Shown piece after piece: positions 57,907-64,000 of a stretch of 64,000 nt of DNA. The DNA comes from DAIOEK01 sp964648485. GTDB lineage: Bacteria; Chloroflexota; Anaerolineae; Anaerolineales; Anaerolineaceae. The stretch lies in contig CAZYOF010000013.1 in NCBI GenBank assembly GCA_964648485.1, positions 1 to 64,000 of the forward strand, read 5' to 3'. The notes beneath the pieces were generated by a model that saw only the letters and a program-made list of their open reading frames with translations, was not told the origin of the DNA and made no database searches. Position numbers and translations under genes: made by a program. Each line of letters starts with the position of its first letter. Within the stretch, counting starts at the first letter, position 1.

Positions 57907-58761
57907 CTAATTCTTAATCAACGGATCATCTAATTGAATACTTTTTTCGCGAAAATGTTCCAGAAATGCAAGTTTTATCGATCTCTGATATTCTGTTGGA
58001 ATGATTTGAACGATTTTCCGCATTATCCGTTTATGTTTTACGCTTCTTGGGTTTGAATTCTGGATTTCTTCTTGAAGGATAAAACTGGTTTCGACGGGAG
58101 ATACCTTGAAGAACTTTTGCATCAAGCTGAGCAGTTCAGGATGATGTGGTGCAGATATTTCGAGCATGGATGGACGGATGATATTCAAAATGGCTGGAAC
58201 ATTCCGGTCACCTGTTTCTTCCAGGTATTCGGCGAGTGCAAGGTAACCCTGTCCCAGATAAAGCTCATTACGATCTGTAATCCAGCTTCGAATCAGATCC
58301 AGCCAGATGGTAAATTTTTCACGGCGCAGGCGGAAAAGACCATCGGTAACCAGAACTTTCCGGATTGCAGGTTCATCTTCTTCGCTGAACCATTTCTGGT
58401 AGGTATCGAGCACTGGCTGGTAAGGATCCACCACGGTTCTCCCCAATAGAAAAACCGCCAGTTTTTTCTCTTCGAGCGATGCACCATTCCAGAGCAGATT
58501 TGCCAGCCGGAGGGAGTCTTCTTGCGGGTAGCTTCTTGCCTGTGATTGCAAATCTTTTTCAATCTGCCAGAGGACCCTTTCCGGCAGGTGATAACTGGCG
58601 AGTAATTTTCCCGTCAGCGTGTTGTTGCCTGCCCGGAAGGTTCGGTTGCTGTAAAACTCAAACAGTTCTAAAAGGTCGTGTAAAAATTCTTCCGGTTGGA
58701 TGAATTTTCCAGCCAGGTTGGCTGATTGCAGTTTGAGTTTTTCCAGATATATTGCCGGCAT
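57907..58761 (-). CDS. Uncharacterised helical-repeat (HEAT-like) protein
   Basis: The 284-residue product is almost all helical, with repeating units such as LANLLWNGASLEEKKLAVFLLG, AIRKVLVTDGLFRLRRE and LYLGQGYLALAEYLEETG. This resembles HEAT/ARM solenoids such as the AlkD-like DNA glycosylases, but no catalytic Asp/Arg pattern can be assigned. No signal peptide or membrane segment is seen. It starts 3 bp after the proS stop and is the last gene of a four-gene minus-strand operon. Function unknown. Confidence 0.65.
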   Translation of the reverse strand: MPAIYLEKLKLQSANLAGKFIQPEEFLHDLLELFEFYSNRTFRAGNNTLTGKLLASYHLPERVLWQIEKDLQSQARSYPQEDSLRLANLLWNGASLEEKKLAVFLLGRTVVDPYQPVLDTYQKWFSEEDEPAIRKVLVTDGLFRLRREKFTIWLDLIRSWITDRNELYLGQGYLALAEYLEETGDRNVPAILNIIRPSMLEISAPHHPELLSLMQKFFKVSPVETSFILQEEIQNSNPRSVKHKRIMRKIVQIIPTEYQRSIKLAFLEHFREKSIQLDDPLIKN

Positions 58762-58764
58762 TAT

Positions 58765-60198
58765 TTAATAAGATTTGGCAAAATAAACCTTATATTCGGC
58801 TGGTTTACCGCAGACGATGCATTTTCCGGGTGTTCTATCCTGATCCATCGGAATGCAGCGGGTGGTGGCTTTGGTATCTTCTTTTACCTTGGTCTCGCAA
58901 GCCGCATCACCGCACCAGTAACTGTATGCCCAGCCGTTTTCAACTACTTTCTTTAATTCTTCGTAATCTTTTGGATTATGAATATTGGCATCACGGAATT
59001 CGGTTGCCTTCCGCAGCATATTGGTATGGATATCTTTTAATAGCTGAGGGATAAAGCCAGCCAGTGCATCCTGCTCTATGAATTGTTTACCATCTCTACC
59101 CGGAATATCACGACGGGCAACTGCGGCGCTTCCTTTCTCTACATCTTTGGGTCCGACTTCGATGCGAACCGGAACACCGCGCATCTCCCAGTCATTAAAC
59201 TTAAACCCGGGAGTGACTTCTGTGCGATCATCGACCTTAATGCGGATATCCCCCAGCATGGCGCGAATCTTATCCACGACCGGCATGACTTTTGATTTCT
59301 CTTCATCATTTTTAAAAATGGGCACAATGACCACCTGAATGGGTGCGAGTCGCGGAGGCAGTACCAACCCCTGGTCATCGCCGTGTGTCATGATGATTGC
59401 CCCGACAAAGCGGGTGGAAAGTCCCCACGATGTAGTCCAGCAGTATTGCAGCTCATTGTTCTGGTCGAGGTACTGAATGTTGAAGGCTTTCGCAAAATTT
59501 TGCCCGAGGTTGTGGCTGGTACCAGATTGGAGTGCTTTGGTATCACCCATCATGGCTTCGATGGTGTAGCTACGGGCAGCCCCGGCAAATTTCTCTGCCA
59601 TGCTTTTCATTCCCGGCAGCACGGGTACGGCTGCTTCATTAACAGCAAAGTCGGTGTACACATCCAGCATGCGGCGGGTTTCCTCTTCCGCTTCCTGCTC
59701 TGTGGCGTGGGCTGTATGACCTTCCTGCCAGAAAAATTCAAGGGTACGGAGGAAGAGCCGGGTGCGTAATTCCCAACGAACTACATTCGCCCATTGGTTG
59801 ATCAGTACAGGCAGGTCACGGTAGCTCTTAATCCATTTACTGTACATATATCCGATGACTGTCTCAGAGGTGGGGCGGACGACGAGAGGCTCTTCCAGTT
59901 TTTCTCCGCCCCCAATGGTGACAACAGCCAGTTCAGGGGAGAAGCCTTCTACGTGTTCCTTCTCTTTTTCTAAAAAACTCATGGGGATGAAGAGCGGGAA
60001 AGCAGCATTCACATGACCGGTCGCCTTGAAGCGCTTATCCAGCGCAGATTGGATGTTTTCCCAGAGCGCCCAGCCGTAGGGACGGACGACCATGCATCCG
60101 CGTACCGGGGCGTAATCTGCCATTTCAGTACGTTGAATGACCTGGTTGTACCATTCTGAATAATTTTCTGAACGGGTGGGGAGTTTTTCTTCAGCCAT
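58765..60198 (-). CDS. proS: Prolyl-tRNA synthetase, archaeal/eukaryotic type
   Basis: Charges tRNA-Pro with proline. The 477-residue product lacks the editing (INS) domain of the bacterial type. Motif 2 is near NVVRWELRTRLFLRTLEFFWQEGHTAHA (spread over about 139-166), motif 3 in HGDDQGLVLPPRLAP. The C-terminal zinc domain has WCGDAACE and KCIVCGKPA, and it ends in Tyr as archaeal-type enzymes do. It belongs to an operon of a MazG-like gene, a LOG gene, proS and a helical-repeat gene, with a gap of only 2 bp to the LOG gene. Confidence 0.95.
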   Translation of the reverse strand: MAEEKLPTRSENYSEWYNQVIQRTEMADYAPVRGCMVVRPYGWALWENIQSALDKRFKATGHVNAAFPLFIPMSFLEKEKEHVEGFSPELAVVTIGGGEKLEEPLVVRPTSETVIGYMYSKWIKSYRDLPVLINQWANVVRWELRTRLFLRTLEFFWQEGHTAHATEQEAEEETRRMLDVYTDFAVNEAAVPVLPGMKSMAEKFAGAARSYTIEAMMGDTKALQSGTSHNLGQNFAKAFNIQYLDQNNELQYCWTTSWGLSTRFVGAIIMTHGDDQGLVLPPRLAPIQVVIVPIFKNDEEKSKVMPVVDKIRAMLGDIRIKVDDRTEVTPGFKFNDWEMRGVPVRIEVGPKDVEKGSAAVARRDIPGRDGKQFIEQDALAGFIPQLLKDIHTNMLRKATEFRDANIHNPKDYEELKKVVENGWAYSYWCGDAACETKVKEDTKATTRCIPMDQDRTPGKCIVCGKPAEYKVYFAKSY

Positions 60199-60200
60199 GT

Positions 60201-60770
60201 TTAATTCCTGCTTTCATTCAAAGGTTTCTTTGTAAGAGTGTAATCAGCTATCTGATTGAAAGCAGAGATTGCATCAGGAGAAAAATGGATCCACTTGAGA
60301 TCATCTGCCCGCATATAGCTGGATTGTTCTTTGTTTAATGTATTCATGATAGTGCTCCATCCATCCCCAACCAATATCAACGGTTTAGGCGGGATGGAGT
60401 TGATTCCGATACTATTCCACATCACCGTGATCTCAGCCAGGGTGCCAATACCTCCCGGCATGGCAATAGCGCCATCACAAATCTCGACCAAATGCCATAA
60501 GCGGTCTTTTAATGAGGGGAAGTTGCGCACTTCAGTCACCCACTCATTGGCGCCGGATGGTCGGAGGTTATTCAATTCATCACAGGTGACTCCGATGACA
60601 TGTCCGCCGTTTTCAGCTGCACCGCGTGAGATCGCTTCCATTACACCCATGTATCCGCCTGTAGCCACGGTCCATCCGGCTTGCGCGGCGATTTTTCCCA
60701 AATGGCGGCAGGATTCATATACCGGGCTACCAGGTTGAGGGGAGGATCCTCCAAAAACGGTCAGTATCAT
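60201..60770 (-). CDS. LOG/SLOG family protein
   Basis: The 189-residue product is a Rossmann-like member of the LOG family. It has TVFGGSSP at the start, GGYMGVMEAISRGA and the hallmark PGGIGTLAEI (PGGxGTxxE), where Glu is the catalytic residue in phosphoribohydrolases. Known members release cytokinin base or adenine from the riboside monophosphate, and SLOG proteins also act as nucleotide sensors; the substrate here is not known. Its ATG overlaps the MazG-like gene stop (ATGA). The pair suggests a shared nucleotide role. Confidence 0.88.
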   Translation of the reverse strand: MILTVFGGSSPQPGSPVYESCRHLGKIAAQAGWTVATGGYMGVMEAISRGAAENGGHVIGVTCDELNNLRPSGANEWVTEVRNFPSLKDRLWHLVEICDGAIAMPGGIGTLAEITVMWNSIGINSIPPKPLILVGDGWSTIMNTLNKEQSSYMRADDLKWIHFSPDAISAFNQIADYTLTKKPLNESRN

Positions 60771-61087
60771 TTGGATGTGTCCTCCGCTGAATCCCAGGTG
60801 CGGGACTGGTTTACTTCAATTTTTTTCAGAATGGCTTCTTCGAGGTCAATTCCGCTTACATATGCCAGTTGAAGCAGATATAGTGAAACATCCGCCAACT
60901 CAGAGGCAAGGTCATCTCTATTTTGGATATTTTCACCCCACTGAAAATGTTCGAGTACTTCGGCTGCTTCCAGAGACAGCGATATTGCCAGATTGCGTGG
61001 CAACTGCGGACGCAGGCTGTCTTTCTCATACCAGCCTTTGCTCTGAACAAGGTGATTCATCTTTTTTGTGAGTTCTTTAATATCCAT
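60767..61087 (-). CDS. MazG-like nucleotide pyrophosphohydrolase
   Basis: The 106-residue single-domain product has SLEAAEVLEHFQW and SELADVSLYLLQLAY, the EExxE-ExxD-like metal pattern of MazG/dCTPase-type enzymes (here EAAEV and ELADV). It likely hydrolyses a nucleoside triphosphate, perhaps dCTP or a modified one. It is the first gene of the four-gene operon with the LOG gene. TATAAT on the minus strand at 61120-61115 is a probable -10, 27 bases before the ATG. No ribosome binding site is clear. Confidence 0.85.
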   Translation of the reverse strand: MDIKELTKKMNHLVQSKGWYEKDSLRPQLPRNLAISLSLEAAEVLEHFQWGENIQNRDDLASELADVSLYLLQLAYVSGIDLEEAILKKIEVNQSRTWDSAEDTSK

Positions 61088-61267
61088 AGATTGCCCTGGC
61101 GTGAATTCAGTAAATTATACAATAAATCAGCGCTGAACCCGACGGCAATATGAATCATGGAAATAAATCACCAGCCGGCAGCTTCAATTGATGAAATATT
61201 TACCCGATATTTTATTTTTGCGGATACAATTACTACCAAGATTCATAAAAGCAAATTTTGAGGCATA

Positions 61268-62509
61268 TTGACCGCACACCCATTATTCACCGCCATCCGC
61301 AGCTTCAGGGGGAATGCCAGATCAGCCGTACTGACTGAACCATTTTGGGGTATTCCATATAATTTATTTATTTCCTATCTTTCAATATACATGCTTGCAC
61401 TTGGATTAAATGATAGCCAGGTGGGGTTGGTGGCAAGTATCGGTCTGGCAGTTCAAATTCTTACTGCCTGGCTGGCTGGCGCAATAACCGACAAATTGGG
61501 AAGAAGGTTAACCACCCTTATCTTTGATATTCTTGCCTGGACTGTGCCATGCCTGATCTGGGCGGCTTCTCAAAACTTCCTCTGGTTTGTTGTTGCTGCC
61601 ATTATGAACAGCTTCTGGCGGGTGGGCATGAATTCCTGGCCGCTGCTGTTGGCTGAAGATACCGATCCTGTTCTGCTGGTGGATATCTACTCATGGATCT
61701 ATATCTTTGCGGTAAGCTCATCCCTGGTAACGCCCATTACCGGATTACTGGTTCAACAATTTACACTCGTGCCTGCCTTGCGGATTGTATTTATTGCCAG
61801 CGCTGTGATCATGACCGGTAAATTCCTGGCACAATACCTGCTTTCCCGTGAAACAGAGCATGGAAAATTGCGGATTCTGGAGACACAGAACCAGAACTTC
61901 TTCTCACTGCTGGCTGGATACAACCTGGTATTCAGAAAAATGATGACCAGCCCTGAAACCATGTTTACACTCGGGATAGTCGTCATCAACACCATCTGTA
62001 ACATGATCAGCAATACTTTCTGGTCCATCCTGGTCACCCAGAAATTACTACTGCCGCCCGAATGGATTTCTGTTTTTCCATTTGCCAGGGCAGTTTTCAT
62101 ATTATTCTTTTTCTTCGCGATTCTCCCTCTAATAGAGAAGCTGCCTTTTCGCGTGCCAATGATAGCAGCCTACGCCGGATTTTTCCTCAGCCAACTGATG
62201 CTGGTTTCGATGCAAGAATTGAATTATGGGCTGCTGGTACTCAGCGTTTTTCTCGAAGCGTGCAGCTACGCCTGTATCAATCCGCAAATTGACCGCTTGA
62301 TGATCGTTGCCATCGAACCGCAGGAACGCGCCAGAATCATTTCCATCATCTGGGTGATCGCTCTTCTGGCATCCACACCATTCGGGTGGATAGCCGGCGA
62401 GTTATCGCAGTTGAACCGGATATTACCTTTTGTACTGAGTATGGGTTTATTCAGCGCCGGAGGGATACTGGTTTATATTTCTACCAAAACCATTCCCGCG
62501 TTAAAATAA
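61268..62509 (+). CDS. MFS-type transporter
   Basis: The 413-residue product has about twelve membrane segments and the MFS loop AGAITDKLGRRLTT after the second segment. No other motif gives the substrate. A TTG start at 61268 is supported by GAGG five bases ahead. The central loop (SRETEHGKLRILETQNQNFF) matches the usual split between two six-helix halves. It has no close operon partner on this strand. Confidence 0.85.
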   Translation: MTAHPLFTAIRSFRGNARSAVLTEPFWGIPYNLFISYLSIYMLALGLNDSQVGLVASIGLAVQILTAWLAGAITDKLGRRLTTLIFDILAWTVPCLIWAASQNFLWFVVAAIMNSFWRVGMNSWPLLLAEDTDPVLLVDIYSWIYIFAVSSSLVTPITGLLVQQFTLVPALRIVFIASAVIMTGKFLAQYLLSRETEHGKLRILETQNQNFFSLLAGYNLVFRKMMTSPETMFTLGIVVINTICNMISNTFWSILVTQKLLLPPEWISVFPFARAVFILFFFFAILPLIEKLPFRVPMIAAYAGFFLSQLMLVSMQELNYGLLVLSVFLEACSYACINPQIDRLMIVAIEPQERARIISIIWVIALLASTPFGWIAGELSQLNRILPFVLSMGLFSAGGILVYISTKTIPALK

Positions 62510-62584
62510 ATATTCTAATTATGAGTATGCGTTCAAAAAAATCTTTTGGATCCACCCAGGGTTAAGTTAACGAATAATCCAATA

Positions 62585-63151
62585 CTAGAATTTTGAAAAC
62601 CAGATCCAAACTGAAGCGCGTGAGCGATCCAAGCCTACTTCCTGTTTTATTAGATGCAAAAAGGTGGAAAATTCCTGTAAGTCAGAAGGAAAAATCCCGT
62701 GGTCTGAATTTTCTTTGCCTGACATACCATAGAGCATATAGGTTCCGTTTACATCCAGATGCTGGTCGATTTTTTTCTGATACAGGTTCCGTTCCTTCGT
62801 GGTCAGGTTGTGATAACAGCCCATATCGAGGATGAGGTTGAATTTTCCTGTAACAGCCTTCTGGCGGGTGACTGTATCCAGGTGGAATTGAGCTTTATCA
62901 TCGACACCTGCCGACCTGGCTTTTCTTCTGGCTTTGATAATACTGACGGGTATAAAATCAATGCCGATTGCATCCCAGCCATGCCGGGCTATGGTAATGA
63001 CATTGGTACCGGTTCCGCAACCAAGATCGAGCGCCCTCCCCGGTGGATGACCGGCGAGAAAATCCAGCAGTTCCGGGGGGGAGATTCCGGTTTCCCACGG
63101 CGGGTTTCCAAGCGCTGCCAGGTTGAAGCGGATAAATTTTTGCAAGTTCAT
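62585..63151 (-). CDS. Class I SAM-dependent methyltransferase
   Basis: The 188-residue product has the SAM loop ALDLGCGTGTNVITIARHG, the next strand AIGIDFIPVSIIKARRKA and FNLILDMGCYHNL, the shape of thiopurine or tellurite-resistance-type methyltransferases; the substrate cannot be named. Its ATG overlaps the stop of the CapA-like gene by four bases, so it is translated with it. A 75-bp gap with no clear terminator follows before the convergent transporter. Confidence 0.85.
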   Translation of the reverse strand: MNLQKFIRFNLAALGNPPWETGISPPELLDFLAGHPPGRALDLGCGTGTNVITIARHGWDAIGIDFIPVSIIKARRKARSAGVDDKAQFHLDTVTRQKAVTGKFNLILDMGCYHNLTTKERNLYQKKIDQHLDVNGTYMLYGMSGKENSDHGIFPSDLQEFSTFLHLIKQEVGLDRSRASVWIWFSKF

Positions 63152-64000
63152 GGGTATTCTGCCATCGCTGCCTGACTTGCATCGAAAACCATCTTCAGAA
63201 ATTCACTCCGCTCTTCAGAAGTCATTTCTCGCGGTTGGGCATAATCTTCCAATATCCAGGTTGTTAGTTCAATGGAAAGCAAGTTACCCCGGTAAAAAGT
63301 ATAACGGGTGATAAACTCATTGCGCGTGCCCTGTACCGGACGGTCCATCTGGTCGAAAAATAGATTACCGGGGCCATAATCAATAAAACCCTGGCTGGTA
63401 AACGCTTTTGGCTGGGGAAAGTGAGACTGGCTCCCCTGCACGATGGCGGCACCCGCATTGGATAGCTGCTTAAATTCGCGCACCTGGTTTTCAGATAACA
63501 ACATGTGATAATACTCGGCATGCTGTACGGTAACTACCGGAATGATGCCCTCCCGGCGTAAGCGCTTGATTTCAGCATCCAGGTATGCATAATCGCAAGC
63601 TGCTGCACCGGGTGAATTTACTGATGCCTGTGCAGAAGCTGGACCGGCGTAGTTACATCCGAGGAAAGCGATCTGGTTCCCGTGGTGATTAAAAATTACT
63701 GGTTCCCGGGCAACTTCTGCATCGATCCCACCACCATACACCCTGATTCCAGCTTCTTTGTAAAGGTCCAGACTCAACAGGTAGGGTTTAAAACCCCAAT
63801 CGAGATTATGATTTCCTGTCAACTCAACCACATCGGTTCCCACTTCTTTCAAGAGATCCAGGTACTCGGGTCGGCTGCAAAAAATCATACTCCCCTGGAA
63901 AGGATTTCCCGGAGGACAATCAGGTGTAAATGATACCTCGTTACTGATGTGGGTAATATCTGCACTGCTGAGAATTTCTTTAACTTTCTCTGCCGGGTAG
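63148..64000 (-). CDS. CapA-like metallophosphatase-fold protein (5' end outside)
   Basis: The frame stays open to the window edge, so the gene is partial at its start. The visible 284 codons read ITHISNEVSFTPDCPP, then FCSRPEYLDLLKEVGTDVVE, ELTGNHNLDWG, VTVQHAEYYHM and QGSQSHFPQPKAF, matching the PGA_cap (CapA) calcineurin-like fold with its His and Asn metal residues. CapA proteins are tied to poly-gamma-glutamate capsules, but many homologues have other roles. The last base pairs overlap the methyltransferase gene. The downstream side is complete. Confidence 0.85.
   Translation of the reverse strand, partial: YPAEKVKEILSSADITHISNEVSFTPDCPPGNPFQGSMIFCSRPEYLDLLKEVGTDVVELTGNHNLDWGFKPYLLSLDLYKEAGIRVYGGGIDAEVAREPVIFNHHGNQIAFLGCNYAGPASAQASVNSPGAAACDYAYLDAEIKRLRREGIIPVVTVQHAEYYHMLLSENQVREFKQLSNAGAAIVQGSQSHFPQPKAFTSQGFIDYGPGNLFFDQMDRPVQGTRNEFITRYTFYRGNLLSIELTTWILEDYAQPREMTSEERSEFLKMVFDASQAAMAEYP

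Noticed and set aside
1..64000. tRNA, rRNA, insertion sequences, prophage or CRISPR arrays
   Set aside because: I found no cloverleaf-like gene, transposase, integrase, phage gene or repeat-spacer array in reading the gaps and frames; a tRNAscan or CRISPR search could confirm this.

Overview
The window is a bacterial chromosome segment of about 50% GC with dense housekeeping operons. I place it, by inference, in Chloroflexota, most likely class Anaerolineae. The reasons are the secreted proteins with Thr/Pro/Glu-rich linkers, the archaeal-type ProS, an ATP synthase b-delta fusion in a cluster that lacks F1 genes, and a membrane-arm-only complex I cluster with two NuoM copies. Start codons are often GTG or TTG, and several genes look leaderless.

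Layout. 1-17.2 kb: the end of tuf and a near-complete S10-spc-alpha ribosomal supercluster (rpsJ to rplQ with secY, adk, map and rpoA), then truA, rplM and rpsI; infA is not in its usual place. 17.3-26.3 kb: a PAS-GGDEF cyclase, a lipoprotein/YhfC-like membrane protein, an unknown gene, a YabN-type methylase-MazG fusion, a rhomboid protease, an arrestin-like membrane protein and a tryptophanase. 26.4-31.2 kb: a visibly AT-rich accessory island. It starts with a degenerate ~15-bp tandem repeat and a regulatory-looking spacer, followed by two overlapping genes of unknown function, a DNA methyltransferase fused to a nuclease-like domain, and a NYN-domain RNase gene preceded by a perfect consensus promoter and two tandem hairpins whose stems covary. 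31.3-39.1 kb: small accessory and envelope genes (flavin-type oxidoreductase, Imm5-like protein, GNAT-like protein, Tat-exported VanY-like peptidase, lipoprotein, LysM surface protein).

39.3-48.5 kb: nuoA-H-J-K-L-M-M-N, the membrane arm of complex I without the peripheral-arm genes. 48.6-50.9 kb: atpZ-atpB-atpE-atpF/H, the FO part of ATP synthase, without atpA, atpG, atpD or atpC. 51.0-55.0 kb: murE, a second GGDEF protein, ppk2 and a methyltransferase. 55.0-61.1 kb, minus strand: rpsO-pnp, and an operon of a MazG-like gene, a LOG-family gene, proS and a helical-repeat gene. 61.3-64.0 kb: an MFS transporter, a methyltransferase and a CapA-like gene that runs off the window.

The energy genes form a redox-driven proton pump plus a proton-type ATP synthase rotor, so both clusters need partner genes elsewhere. 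The best candidates for undescribed biology are the island module at 26.98-28.69 kb, the NYN gene with its structured leader at 30.50-31.18 kb, and the second NuoM, which has lost one conserved proton-path lysine. All functional calls are by reading the sequence; no database search was possible.
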